A stretch of 64,000 nucleotides of DNA from Allorhizobium paknamense (GCF_030815125.1 NZ_JAUSWH010000002.1:186001-250000), one strand, 5' to 3'; positions 18,571 to 27,164 are shown, numbered from the stretch's first letter. Notes: generated by a model not told the origin, from the sequence alone. Translations and numbers: made by a program.

Positions 18571-20088
18571 ATGACCGACGACGACAAGCAGGCCCGCATC
18601 GAAAGATTGACGCGGCGGCTGGAGCGGGAGCGCCGGGCGCGGCAGGAAGCCGAGGCCCTGCTGGAGGAGCGTGCCCGCGAACTCTATCTGGCCAATACCG
18701 AGCTTGCACATCTGGCCAGCGCGCTGGAAAAACGCGTGGAGGAACGCACCCAGGAACTGGTGATGGAGCGGGAGCGCGCCATGGCGCTGGCGCAGCAGGA
18801 TCAGCTGACCGGCATTGCCAACCGCCGCAGTTTCACCTCCTTTCTCTCCGCTGCCTGCCGCAAGGCCTGGGCGCATAATGGCCGTGTCTCCGTCTTTCTG
18901 CTGGATGTCGATGACTTCAAGCGCATCAACGATGTCAGCGGCCATGAGGCGGGGGATGCGGCGCTCACCGAGGTGGCGCGCCGGCTTACGCCTTTCAGCG
19001 GCACCGGCCAGGTGGCGCGGCTGGGCGGCGATGAATTCGCGCTGCTGCGCCACGATCTCAAGGATGATGCCGCGGATGCAAAACTCGCCGCGCAACTGGT
19101 CGAGTGCCTGAAAGTCCCCTTCGTCTTTGGTAGCCGCACGCTGGATATTTCCGCTTCGCTCGGCCATGCCTGCCTGCCGGATCAGGCCAACTCCTCCGCC
19201 GAACTGTTGCGTCACGCCGATATGGCGCTGTTTGCCTCGAAGAAACTTGGCCGGGGGGCTGCCACCGCCTTCAGCGACGAGTTGCGCGATGAGGCCGAGG
19301 AACGCCGCATTCTGGAGCTGGAACTGGTGCTGGCGCTGGACAGGGGCGAAATCCTGCCCTGGTATCAGCCGATCGTTGAAAGCATCAGCGGTCAGGCCAA
19401 GGGCGTGGAAGTGCTGGCCCGCTGGCACCATCCGCTGCGCGGCGTGGTGCTGCCTTCGCTGTTCCTGCCGCTGGCGGAAGACCGGCGTTTGCTGGGGCCG
19501 CTGTTCACCCAGATCCTGCAGCGCGCCTGCACGGAACTCGGACCGCTGATCAAGGCCGGCCGCCTTTCCTATGTGTCGGTCAATGTCTCGCCCAGCCAGT
19601 TCCGCTCCGGCGGATTGTCTGCGCTCATTCAGGTGGTGCTGGAGCAGACAGGCTTTCCGCCGCATGCGCTGGTGGTGGAAATCACCGAGGACATGATCAT
19701 GGCCGATATGAGCCGTGCCGCCCGCGAACTCGATGAACTGGCGCGGCTTGGCGTGCGCGTGGCGCTGGATGATTTCGGCACCGGCTATTCGAATATCGCC
19801 TCCCTCAGCCGCCTGCCGATCAACTGGCTGAAACTGGACCGCAGCCTGATCGCCTCGATCAGCAACGGCCATGTGGAACAGGCCATTGTCCGGGCGGTGC
19901 TGGATATGGCCAGGGCGCTCAAGATCGACGTGGTGGCGGAAGGCATTGAAACGGCTGCCCAGGCGGCCTGGCTGACAAAGGCTGGCTGCATGCGGCATCA
20001 GGGCTTTTATTATGGCCGTCCTGCGCCGCTTGCGGTGTTGCAGTCCAGCCTTGCGGATGAGCCACCGGCAAGAACCGGCAAAGCTTGA
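18571..20088 (+). CDS. GGDEF-EAL cyclic-di-GMP enzyme, H-NOX partner
   Basis: A 505-residue cytoplasmic protein. An N-terminal coiled coil (about 8-65, rich in Arg and Glu) precedes a GGDEF domain with an intact RLGGDEF (Gly152-Phe156). No RxxD inhibitory site lies at the expected position before it. The EAL domain has EVL at 280-282 in place of EAL but keeps NVSPSQF, EITED, ALDDFGTGYSN, KLDRS and AEGIET, so phosphodiesterase activity is plausible. The gene follows the H-NOX gene by seven bases and is very probably regulated by it. In Shewanella and Legionella such partners have NO-dependent changes of c-di-GMP turnover. Confidence 0.93.
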   Translation: MTDDDKQARIERLTRRLERERRARQEAEALLEERARELYLANTELAHLASALEKRVEERTQELVMERERAMALAQQDQLTGIANRRSFTSFLSAACRKAWAHNGRVSVFLLDVDDFKRINDVSGHEAGDAALTEVARRLTPFSGTGQVARLGGDEFALLRHDLKDDAADAKLAAQLVECLKVPFVFGSRTLDISASLGHACLPDQANSSAELLRHADMALFASKKLGRGAATAFSDELRDEAEERRILELELVLALDRGEILPWYQPIVESISGQAKGVEVLARWHHPLRGVVLPSLFLPLAEDRRLLGPLFTQILQRACTELGPLIKAGRLSYVSVNVSPSQFRSGGLSALIQVVLEQTGFPPHALVVEITEDMIMADMSRAARELDELARLGVRVALDDFGTGYSNIASLSRLPINWLKLDRSLIASISNGHVEQAIVRAVLDMARALKIDVVAEGIETAAQAAWLTKAGCMRHQGFYYGRPAPLAVLQSSLADEPPARTGKA

Positions 20089-20148
20089 TGTTTTTCCGCT
20101 TTCCGCCCATGTCTCTGATGCGCTCATCACAGACAGGAGGCACTCTTC

Positions 20149-20568
20149 ATGCCACAGAAAATCATCACGCTGACGACGCGGGGGCAGGGCCTCTATGAAT
20201 TCACGCGCGAAGTGGAGGCTTTTGTTGCGGAGGCCGGGCAGGAAGAGGGGCTGCTGACGCTCTTCGTGCGGCATACCTCCGCCTCTCTGGTCATTCAGGA
20301 AAATGCCGATCCGGATGTGAAGCGCGATCTCATGGAGTTTTTCCGCCGTCTCGTGCCGCCCACCACCGCGCCCTCCATGGATTGGGTGGTGCACCGTCAG
20401 GAGGGGCCGGATGACATGCCGGCGCATATCAAATCGGCGCTGACGCAGGTTTCCCTGTCTGTCCCCGTGGCCGATGGCAGGCCCATGCTGGGCACCTGGC
20501 AGGGAATTTATCTTTTTGAACATCGCGACAGCCCGCATAGGCGGCAGGTGGTCATGCATCTTTCCTAA
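20149..20568 (+). CDS. yjbQ: YjbQ family protein (UPF0047)
   Basis: A 139-residue protein of the YjbQ/UPF0047 family, complete in length. Conserved features are LFVRHTSASLVIQENADPDV, the WVVHRQEGPDDMPAHIK block, and GRPMLGTWQGIYLFEHR near the end. The family forms trimers and has a reported secondary thiamine-phosphate synthase activity in E. coli; its main role is unclear. AGACAGGAGG precedes the ATG. Its position after the NO-sensing genes is not obviously functional. Confidence 0.92.
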   Translation: MPQKIITLTTRGQGLYEFTREVEAFVAEAGQEEGLLTLFVRHTSASLVIQENADPDVKRDLMEFFRRLVPPTTAPSMDWVVHRQEGPDDMPAHIKSALTQVSLSVPVADGRPMLGTWQGIYLFEHRDSPHRRQVVMHLS

Positions 20569-20814
20569 AGCGCGAATATTTCACCGCTGAGATGAAAATC
20601 CGCGTAAATCATGCCTTCTCTGGGTTGAAAATACTGAATCCCCGCTGAATGCGCGGTTCCGTTTGCGTTCACACCAACTCTCTTACATTGCCCTCCATCG
20701 CCACAAGGGCGGCGCTGGAAACGATGAAATGCATCCGGTTTTCCTCCTGCCCGAGGTGACAGACAATCTCCCGCGCGCAACGAGCGTGAGGGCTGCACTC
20801 CAAGGAGGAATGCA

Positions 20815-21243
20815 ATGAAGAGCATGTTGGCAAAAGCGGTTCTGGTCGGTCTTGCGGGCCTGACGCTGACCGGTGCGGGCCTTGCCCCTGCAAGGGCTGG
20901 CGATGTGAGCATCGGCTTTTCCGTCGGGTCCGATGAACCTGCCCTGGCTCAGGTCTGGGGCGATGATTACGATCGTTACGACCCGCCGCCGCCCCCGCCG
21001 CGCTGGCAGCGTTACGATCCGCCGCCGCCCCGTTGGGATGGGCCGCCGCGCCGGGATCGCGGCATGGTCATCGAAGGCTTCTGCAACCCCGGCCAGGCCA
21101 TGGAAAAAGCCCGCTGGCAGGGATTGCGCCGCCCGAATATCGAGCGTGTTACCCCGCGCCGGGTGATCGTCGGTGGCTGGCGCTACGGTGAATATGACCG
21201 GATTGCCTTTGCCAATCGCCCGGGCTGCCCGTTTGCCCGCTAG
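20815..21243 (+). CDS. Small exported protein with Asp/Tyr/Pro-rich repeats
   Basis: A 142-residue protein. A clear signal peptide (MKSMLAKAVLVGLAGLTLTG) has a cleavage site after ARA at about residue 28. The mature part has a low-complexity segment with two runs of prolines each followed by RW (about 57-78), then a compact region with two cysteines (FCNPGQAM and GCPFAR) and RRPNIERVTPRRVIVGG. Such proteins are common in rhizobia and have no assigned role. GGAGG lies six bases before the ATG. The TAG stop overlaps the start of an R1 half-element. Confidence 0.75.
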   Translation: MKSMLAKAVLVGLAGLTLTGAGLAPARAGDVSIGFSVGSDEPALAQVWGDDYDRYDPPPPPPRWQRYDPPPPRWDGPPRRDRGMVIEGFCNPGQAMEKARWQGLRRPNIERVTPRRVIVGGWRYGEYDRIAFANRPGCPFAR

Positions 21244-21303
21244 AGCATTGTCCTGAGAAAAGTGGGAACCGGTTTGCCGTCCGGAAATGCGTAGAAACAA
21301 AAT
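21242..21303 (+). repeat. R1 half-element
   Basis: AGAGCATTGTCCTGAGAAAAGTGGG through CCGTCCGGAAATGCGTAGAAAC. It keeps the conserved loop but the left stem has changed (ATTGTCC), and the second arm is missing. It begins on the stop codon of the preceding gene. Confidence 0.75.
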
Positions 21304-21310
21304 CGTCATA

Positions 21311-21347
21311 AAAAAACTGGCCCGCAGCGTTTCCGGGCCAGTTTTTT
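21311..21347. terminator. Bidirectional rho-independent terminator
   Basis: Stem CTGGCCCG / CGGGCCAG (21317-21324 / 21334-21341) flanked by AAAAAA and TTTTTT, so it works on both strands. It overlaps the ABC exporter stop codon and also ends transcripts from 20815..21243. Confidence 0.92.
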
Positions 21348-23184
21348 ATGCGTTATGGGCGTGCGCAATTTCGTCATCCTCCAGCGCCATGCCCTTGGTC
21401 AGCTCCAGCGCCTGCCGTTCGAACAGGTTGCGATAAATGCCGCCCTTCAGCCGGATCAGGCTGGCATGGGTGCCTTCTTCCACCACCTTGCCATGATCGA
21501 AAACCAGCAGCCGGTCGAGGGCGCGCACGGTGGAAAGCCGATGCGCCACCACCAGCGTGGTGCGGCCCTGCATCAGCCGTTCCATCGCCTGCTGGATGAG
21601 CATTTCCGATTCCGAATCGAGGCTTGACGTTGCCTCGTCCAGAATGAGGATCGGCGCATCCGCGAGGAAGGCACGGGCAATGGCGATGCGCTGGCGCTCA
21701 CCGCCGGAAAGCTTGATGCCGCGCTCGCCCACCAGTGTCTGATAGCCCTTCGGCAAGGCCTCGATGAACTCATGCGCATTGGCCAACCGGGCTGCGGTTT
21801 CGATCTCCTTCTGCGAGGCGCTGGGCCGCGCATAGGCGATGTTTTCGGCCAGCGACCGGTGAAACAGGATGGGCTCCTGCTGCACGATGGCGATCTGCCG
21901 CCGCAGGGAGGCCTGCTGCACCTCAGCCACATTTTGCCCGTCAATGGTGATCTGCCCACCCTTGATATCATGCAGCCGCTGGATCAGCTTGATGAAGGTG
22001 GTCTTGCCGGAGCCGGAATGGCCGACGAGACCCACCCGCTCGCCCGGTGCGATGGTGACGGAAAAATCCTTATAGAGCGGCTTCAGGTGGTTTCCATAAT
22101 GGAAGGTCACCTTCTCGAAGGCGATCTTGCCGTCGCTCACCGTGAGCGGTCTGGCGCCGGGAACATCATCGACGCCCAGCGCCTCGTCATGGAAGGAGAC
22201 AAGCTCTTCCATGTCGTTCACCGAACGCTGGATGTTGCGGATATGCTGGCCGATTTCCCTCAGATAACCCTGGAGAATGAAAAAGGACGTCAGCACCAGC
22301 GTCATGTCTCCGGCATTGGCCAGCCCCTTGGCCCAGAGCCAGAGCGCAAGACCCAGCACCGCCGCACGCAAAAGGCTGAGCAGCGCCATTTGCAGCGTGC
22401 CATTCAGTGTGCCGCGCGTCCAGGTGCGGTCTGTCCGGTCCCGCCACTTGCGCAGGAAGAAGGTCAGCCGCAGGTCTTCCCGCGCTTCTGCGCCAAAAGC
22501 CTTGACCACGGCATTGCAGGTCACGGCATCGGCCAGCGCGCCGCCGAGCCTCGTATCCCAGCCATTGGCAAGGCTTGCCATGGGCGCGACGAAACCGAGC
22601 GCCATGGCGGCGGTAAAGGCGATGAACAGCACGGAGCCCAGCCCGATCAGCAGGCCCATCAGCGGCCAGTGCCAGGCCAGAAGCGCGGTGGAGCCGATCA
22701 GCATGATCAGGGCCGGAAACAGCGCGATGAACACCGTATCGTTCAACAGGTCCAGCGCCCACATGCCGCGCGTGATCTTGCGCACGGTGGAGCCTGCGAA
22801 GCTGTTGGCATGCCACTCGCTGGAAAAACGCTGGACCCGGTAAAAGGCGTCGCTTGCAATGTCCGACATCGATTGCAGCGTGAAGCCGATAATGGTGTTG
22901 AAGCTGAAATAGCGCATGACCACGGACGTGGCCGAAAGGCTGATCAGCCAGAGGAAAGCGACGATCGCGCCATTCCAGACAGTGGCGTCCTCCGCGCGTC
23001 CTTCCACCAGCGCATTGACCAGCCGCCCGGAATAAAGCGGCGTCAGCACATCGGCCAGCGTCGACAGGAGAATATTGAAGAGAATGACAGACATCCGCCC
23101 CGGCTGGCGCTGCCAATGCAGCCAACAGAAGCGGAAAACACTGCGAAAGGCCGCGCTGCGGCGGCGTTTTATCCCGAAAGCCAT
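21346..23184 (-). CDS. ABC exporter, fused membrane and ATPase domains (MsbA/MDR type)
   Basis: A 612-residue half-transporter. Residues ~30-320 form a six-helix type-1 exporter membrane domain. The ATPase domain has Walker A GHSGSGKTT (from about 388), the Q-loop region IAIVQQEPILFHRSL, signature LSGGERQRIAIARA, Walker B ILILDEATSSLD and the switch His in VVAHRLSTVRALD. It would act as a homodimer in the inner membrane. The substrate (lipid or drug) is not readable. The upstream leader contains a short frame with a strong Shine-Dalgarno and a terminator-like hairpin, so its expression may be attenuated. Confidence 0.93.
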   Translation of the reverse strand: MAFGIKRRRSAAFRSVFRFCWLHWQRQPGRMSVILFNILLSTLADVLTPLYSGRLVNALVEGRAEDATVWNGAIVAFLWLISLSATSVVMRYFSFNTIIGFTLQSMSDIASDAFYRVQRFSSEWHANSFAGSTVRKITRGMWALDLLNDTVFIALFPALIMLIGSTALLAWHWPLMGLLIGLGSVLFIAFTAAMALGFVAPMASLANGWDTRLGGALADAVTCNAVVKAFGAEAREDLRLTFFLRKWRDRTDRTWTRGTLNGTLQMALLSLLRAAVLGLALWLWAKGLANAGDMTLVLTSFFILQGYLREIGQHIRNIQRSVNDMEELVSFHDEALGVDDVPGARPLTVSDGKIAFEKVTFHYGNHLKPLYKDFSVTIAPGERVGLVGHSGSGKTTFIKLIQRLHDIKGGQITIDGQNVAEVQQASLRRQIAIVQQEPILFHRSLAENIAYARPSASQKEIETAARLANAHEFIEALPKGYQTLVGERGIKLSGGERQRIAIARAFLADAPILILDEATSSLDSESEMLIQQAMERLMQGRTTLVVAHRLSTVRALDRLLVFDHGKVVEEGTHASLIRLKGGIYRNLFERQALELTKGMALEDDEIAHAHNA

Positions 23185-23257
23185 GGATCATTCCGGCCAA
23201 GCCGGCTCCGTCGATCAGGAAAAACAGGATCCGCGCGTCACGGCGCGAAAGGGGTGG

Positions 23258-23374
23258 TCAGAAAGGTTGACTGAAAACGGCGTAAACGCCCATCAACACG
23301 AAAAACGAAAGCCTAGTGGCTTTCAGCCTCGGGGTGCGGCTGGAACCGGGGAGACAGAAAAATATGACATTCAT
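23258..23374 (-). CDS. Possible leader peptide of the ABC exporter (38 codons)
   Basis: An excellent Shine-Dalgarno (AAGGGAGG) lies just before an ATG at 23374. The frame starts MNVIFFCLPGSSRTPRLKAT and stops 73 bases before the ABC exporter start on the same strand. A hairpin with a U-tract lies inside the frame. This arrangement suggests translation-dependent attenuation rather than a stable protein. The peptide itself matches nothing I know. Confidence 0.35.
   Translation of the reverse strand: MNVIFFCLPGSSRTPRLKATRLSFFVLMGVYAVFSQPF
23301..23324 (-). terminator. Hairpin plus U-tract in the ABC exporter leader (possible attenuator)
   Basis: On the minus strand GAAAGCC-ACTA-GGCTTTC (23324-23307) is followed by GTTTTTCG. 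It sits between the leader ATG and the exporter gene. Upstream, CAGCC and GGCTG can form an alternative small hairpin next to it. Confidence 0.45.
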
Positions 23375-23669
23375 GACCTCCCTTGTGCGCGTTGATGATG
23401 CTCGAACCATAGCCGCCGATATGGTCCGCGCAAGATGGAAAAGGGCTGCTTTGCCTCCAAAGCGACATTTCACCGCCGGACTGCGGCGATCTTGCCACAG
23501 CCATTTCCGGGTGCTTCAAAATTTCAGGTTGAAATTAAAGATTCGTACACGCTAAAAATCGAACGGGAAATGTTCCCAACACCCAGAAATGATGGATTCC
23601 AGGCTCTGGACCCCTCAAAATATATGGGATTTTAATAGGAAACGTTACGAATCATTTAGAGACTCAGGA
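23375..23669. other. Intergenic stretch between the ABC exporter leader and the LacI region
   Basis: No supported gene. It must hold the leftward exporter promoter; TTGCGC followed after 16 bases by TATGGT on the minus strand (about 23437 to 23410) is a weak candidate. The sequence from 23520 to 23660 is A/T-rich. Confidence 0.4.
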
Positions 23670-23756
23670 ATGTCTACAACTCCGAATTACATGCTCATCG
23701 GCATTCTTGCCATCGCCTTCAGCGCCGCCACCGTTCTGCTGCTGTCTTCGGTCTGA
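23670..23756 (+). CDS. Possible 28-residue hydrophobic peptide
   Basis: A short frame reads MSTTPNYMLIGILAIAFSAA followed by TVLLLSSV and a TGA stop. It is a single membrane helix with a short polar N-terminus. CAGGA directly precedes the ATG, closer than ideal; an internal ATG at 23691 is another option. It lies 90 bases before the LacI gene. No homologue is recognised. Confidence 0.35.
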   Translation: MSTTPNYMLIGILAIAFSAATVLLLSSV

Positions 23757-23817
23757 TTTTTTCCGCCTCTTCCCGCTTTCCATCCTTTGGCGCATTGCGC
23801 ATGATGGCTCCTTGAGA

Positions 23818-23830
23818 GTTTTTCTATCAT
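23818..23830 (+). promoter_or_regulatory. Operator-like half site before lacI-type gene
   Basis: GTTTTTCTATCAT is identical over 13 bases to part of the inverted-repeat site at 24877..24894 beyond the end of the same gene. It lies 16 bases before the ATG, where binding could repress its own gene. Confidence 0.4.
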
Positions 23831-23845
23831 GGAGCAGGCTCAATC

Positions 23846-24874
23846 ATGCGCGGACCCACCATTCAGGATCTGGCGAAAGCGGCCAATGTCAGTGTCGCGA
23901 CGGTGGATCGCATCCTCAATGGCCGGGCCAGGGTTCGCGAGGAAACCGTTCGCAAGGTGCAGGAGGCGGCCCATCGCCTCGGCTTTTACGGCGCCAACGC
24001 CATCCGGCAGCGGGCGCTGTCGGACCGGCCCGAATTGCATTTCGGCATTGTCCTGCAAAAGGAACGTCACCACTTCTATCAAAGCTTTGCCAGCCTGCTT
24101 CAGGAAAAGGCGAAAGCCCTGACGAACCGGCGGGTGCGCCTGACCTTGCGCTTTGCCCAGAGCACGGTGCCGCGGGATCTGGCCGATCTGCTCGCCTCCA
24201 TGGCAGGGCATGTGCATGCGGTGGCGGCAACCGGTCTCGATCACCCGCATGTAACCGCCGCCGTCGCCGATCTCAAGGAGCGGGGCATTCCCACCTTCTC
24301 GCTGCTGTCGGATTTTGCTCAAGGGGTCCGGGAAAGCTATATCGGCGCCAATAATCTCAAGGTCGGCCGTACCGCCGGCTGGCTGACCGCCAGCATTGCC
24401 CGCACCCCCGGCAAGATCGGCGTTTTCATCGGCGGGCATCGGTTTCACGGCCACGAACTGCGCGAAACCGGCTTTCGCAGCTATCTGCGCGAATATGCGC
24501 CGGAATTCGAGCTTTTGAACCCGCAGGCCAATCTGGAGACGCGGCAACTGACCTATGAGGCCACCTGCGATCTTCTGGAAAAGCATCAGGATCTCGTGGC
24601 GCTTTACGTGGCGGGCGGCGGCATGGAAGGCGCGATTGCCGCCATGCGTGAGATGCGCAAGCCCGGCGAGGTGGTGCTTCTGGTCAATGAACTGACGCCG
24701 GAATCACGCCAGGCGCTGCTGGACCGCCTGGTCAGCATCGTCATGGCCACCCCGCTTTCCGAGCTCTGCGACGAGTTATTGGCCATGATGATCCACAGCG
24801 CCGAGCAGGGCATGGCGGAGACGCCGGGGCAGCGTTTTCTGCCCATCCAGCTGCTGACACCGGAAAGCATATAA
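23846..24874 (+). CDS. LacI-family transcriptional regulator
   Basis: A 342-residue LacI protein. The helix-turn-helix and hinge are at residues 4-50 (TIQDLAKAANVSVATVDRIL, then NGR). The effector domain is of periplasmic-binding-protein type. The VDRILNGR variant is common in regulators of inositol-like sugar operons. The gene runs toward the sugar-binding protein and catabolic genes on the same strand and probably controls them. TGAT-N8-ATCA sites directly after its stop codon and a related half site before its start are candidate operators. The inducer is not known. Confidence 0.9.
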   Translation: MRGPTIQDLAKAANVSVATVDRILNGRARVREETVRKVQEAAHRLGFYGANAIRQRALSDRPELHFGIVLQKERHHFYQSFASLLQEKAKALTNRRVRLTLRFAQSTVPRDLADLLASMAGHVHAVAATGLDHPHVTAAVADLKERGIPTFSLLSDFAQGVRESYIGANNLKVGRTAGWLTASIARTPGKIGVFIGGHRFHGHELRETGFRSYLREYAPEFELLNPQANLETRQLTYEATCDLLEKHQDLVALYVAGGGMEGAIAAMREMRKPGEVVLLVNELTPESRQALLDRLVSIVMATPLSELCDELLAMMIHSAEQGMAETPGQRFLPIQLLTPESI

Positions 24875-24876
24875 GC

Positions 24877-24916
24877 ATGATGTTTTTCTATCATCGCTCT
24901 GATGATTTTCTATCAC
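24877..24916 (+). promoter_or_regulatory. Two TGAT-N8-ATCA inverted repeats (LacI operator candidates)
   Basis: Site 1: TGAT (24878-24881), 8 bases, ATCA (24890-24893). Site 2: TGAT (24900-24903), 8 bases, ATCA (24912-24915). Their centres are 22 bases apart, two helical turns. Both contain TTTTCTATCA. They lie between the regulator and the binding-protein gene, in the probable promoter zone. Confidence 0.5.
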
Positions 24917-25100
24917 GTTTGATTTGTTTGCGCTGAAATACACGATTGACCCCCGGCACCATTCGGGGAAAATCAGGGCTCGAAAGCGCGGTTTGCAAGG
25001 AGGGCCGCGCCTTCGATCTGGCCCTGGCTTATCCCGAAAAAACAAGAGGCCGGGATTGTTCGGCGCGGGGGCGCGCCTGATTGCAACGGAGGAGAACACC

Positions 25101-26027
25101 ATGCGGAAAACACTTCTCGGTGCGGCCGTGGCCGTGCTGATGACCACGGCTGCCCATGCCGAAACCATTGGCGTGTCGATGGCGCTGTTCGATGACAACT
25201 TCCTGACCGTTCTGCGCGGCGGCATGCAGGATTATGCCAAGACGCTGAAGGGTGTGACGCTGCAGATCGAGGACGCGCAGAACGACGTTTCGCGCCAGCA
25301 GAGCCAGATCCAGAATTTCATCGCCGCAGGCGTGGATGCCATCATCGTCAATCCGGTGGATACCGACGCCACCGCCGCCATGTCGAAAATCGCCGCCGAT
25401 GCCGGTGTGCCGCTGGTCTATGTCAACCGTCAGCCGGTCAACGTCGATGCGCTGCCGGCCAAGCAGGCCTTCGTGGCCTCCAACGAAGTGGAATCCGGCA
25501 CCTTGCAGACCAAGGAAGTTTGCCGCTTGCTGGGCGGCAAGGGCAAGGCCGTGGTGATGATGGGCGAATTGTCCAACCAGGCCGCCCGCATGCGCACCAA
25601 GGATATTCACGACGTGCTGTCGACCGATGCCTGCAAGGGCATTTCCATCGTCGAGGAGCAGACCGCCAACTGGTCGCGCACGCAAGGGGCGGACCTGATG
25701 ACCAACTGGCTGTCCGCCGGGGTGGAATTCGACGCCGTCATTGCCAATAACGACGAAATGGCCATTGGCGCCATTCAGTCGCTGAAGGCGGCTGGCAAGG
25801 ATCTGAAGAAGGTGGTCGTTGCAGGGATTGACGCGACGGCCGATGCCCAGGCGTCGATGGCCGCAGGTGATCTCGATGTCACGGTCTTCCAGAATGCTGC
25901 CGGTCAGGGCCGAGGCTCGGTGGATGCAGCCTTGAAGCTCGCCAAGGGCGAGACCGTGGACAAGAAGGTCTATATTCCCTTCGAGCTGGTCACACCGGAC
26001 AATCTGGCCAAGTACAAGAGCAAGTAA
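25101..26027 (+). CDS. Periplasmic sugar-binding protein (ABC type, Peripla_BP_4)
   Basis: A 308-residue secreted binding protein. Signal peptide MRKTLLGAAVAVLMTTAAHA is cleaved before ETIG. The mature part is a type I fold related to ribose- and inositol-binding proteins, with MALFDDNFLTVLRGGMQDYA, IVNPVDTDATAAMSKI, VYVNRQPVN and VIANNDEMAIGAIQSLKAAG. GGAGGAGAA precedes the ATG. Normally an ATPase and permease gene follow; here neither does. MocB of rhizopine catabolism has the same family and a similar setting next to MocA- and MocC-like genes. The ligand is probably a cyclitol or related sugar (inference). Confidence 0.9.
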   Translation: MRKTLLGAAVAVLMTTAAHAETIGVSMALFDDNFLTVLRGGMQDYAKTLKGVTLQIEDAQNDVSRQQSQIQNFIAAGVDAIIVNPVDTDATAAMSKIAADAGVPLVYVNRQPVNVDALPAKQAFVASNEVESGTLQTKEVCRLLGGKGKAVVMMGELSNQAARMRTKDIHDVLSTDACKGISIVEEQTANWSRTQGADLMTNWLSAGVEFDAVIANNDEMAIGAIQSLKAAGKDLKKVVVAGIDATADAQASMAAGDLDVTVFQNAAGQGRGSVDAALKLAKGETVDKKVYIPFELVTPDNLAKYKSK

Positions 26028-26064
26028 ACCCGCTCGGCTTTCTCTTTTTTCACCAACGCAACAA

Positions 26065-26093
26065 CAGGGATGGCGAACGCCCCGGCATCCCTG
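26065..26093 (+). other. Hairpin after the binding-protein gene
   Basis: CAGGGATG (26065-26072) pairs with CATCCCTG (26086-26093), loop of 13 bases, with no T-run. Such structures often stabilise the binding-protein part of an operon transcript. Confidence 0.5.
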
Positions 26094-26170
26094 GCTGGCA
26101 GTTCATGCTCTTGTGGCGCTCCCCGCCCCAGGGGCCTGGCTGCCTCTTTTCCCTATTATCCCATTGTTTT

Positions 26171-26226
26171 TCAGGTGTTTGTCTCTTCGGGAAGACCGGC
26201 TTCCACTTTTCCCTGACAAACGCTTA
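26171..26226 (-). repeat. Diverged R1 half-element with compensated stem
   Basis: On the minus strand AGCGTTTGTCAGGGAAAAGT leads to ACCGGTCTTCC and GACAAACA. The stem is GTTTGTC/GACAAAC where the standard copy has GCATTTCC/GGAAATGC, so both sides have changed together. Confidence 0.5.
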
Positions 26227-26256
26227 GGCCGGATGCACCGGCACAGGAGCAAACCG

Positions 26257-27156
26257 ATGAGAATAGCTATCGACCCTTTCATGCATCGCTTTCTGAGCCT
26301 TGAGGACCTGCCTCGCAAGGTGCGGGAACTGGGCTACGACTGGATCGAACTCAGCCCGCGCGGCGATTTTCTGGAGTGGTTCAAGGCGCCGCGTGTCTTT
26401 CCGGCCCGCATCAAGGCCTTCAAGCAGGCTTTGGCGGCGGAGAATGTGAAGATCGCTTCCTTGTTGCCCATGTATCGCTGGGCCTCCAATGACGAGACTG
26501 AGCGCAAGGCCGCGGTCAAGCATTGGAAGCGGGCCATTGAAATCTGCGTCGAACTCGAAGTCGATACGATGAATTCCGAATTTGGCCGGGGTCCGCATCC
26601 TGACAAGGGGTCCTGCTATTGCTGCCATACCGGCTCGATGATCGAGGCCTGCGAGGATGCCTGGTGGCGCTCCATGGAGGAACTGGTGCCGGTCTTCGAG
26701 CGCGAGGGTATCCAGCTCAATGTCGAGCCGCATCCGGAGGACTGGTGCGAGACGCTGCAACCGGCGCTGGACATTATCCGCACGGTGAATTCGAAGAATG
26801 TGAAATTCCTCTATTGCGCGCCGCATACCTTTTATTTCGGCGATGACACCAAGGCCATGCTGCGGGAGGCGAAGGATGTGCTGGCGCATGTGCATGTGGG
26901 GGATACCTTCAATCACAAGGCGTCTTCCGGCCTTCGCTATATCCTGAACCCGCCTGGCACGCAGGCGCGCGTGCACCAGCATCTCAATATCGGCCAGGGC
27001 GAGGTGCCGTGGGACGATTTCTTCGGCACGCTGGCCGAGATCGGCTTCGACGGCATCATGACGGCCTGCGTTTTCGCCTGGGAAGACAAGGCCGATGAAA
27101 GCGGTCGTTTCATGCGCGCCGAGATGCAGCGCTACATCGATACATACTGGAAGTGA
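26257..27156 (+). CDS. Sugar phosphate isomerase/epimerase, IolH-like TIM barrel
   Basis: A 299-residue AP-endonuclease-2-type TIM barrel. The opening [20 protein letters not shown] with [19 protein letters not shown] resembles IolH proteins of inositol clusters. Likely metal or acid-base residues are in [21 protein letters not shown] and [16 protein letters not shown] lies eight bases before the ATG at 26257. The stop overlaps the Shine-Dalgarno of the next gene. IolH has no firmly assigned reaction in most organisms; a step in cyclitol or keto-inositol conversion is inferred. Confidence 0.8.
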   Translation: MRIAIDPFMHRFLSLEDLPRKVRELGYDWIELSPRGDFLEWFKAPRVFPARIKAFKQALAAENVKIASLLPMYRWASNDETERKAAVKHWKRAIEICVELEVDTMNSEFGRGPHPDKGSCYCCHTGSMIEACEDAWWRSMEELVPVFEREGIQLNVEPHPEDWCETLQPALDIIRTVNSKNVKFLYCAPHTFYFGDDTKAMLREAKDVLAHVHVGDTFNHKASSGLRYILNPPGTQARVHQHLNIGQGEVPWDDFFGTLAEIGFDGIMTACVFAWEDKADESGRFMRAEMQRYIDTYWK

Positions 27157-27164
27157 GGTTTGAC

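Noticed and set aside
18571-20088. EAL domain judged inactive because of EVL
   Set aside because: The remaining catalytic and metal-binding motifs are intact, and Val at the second position is tolerated in active enzymes.
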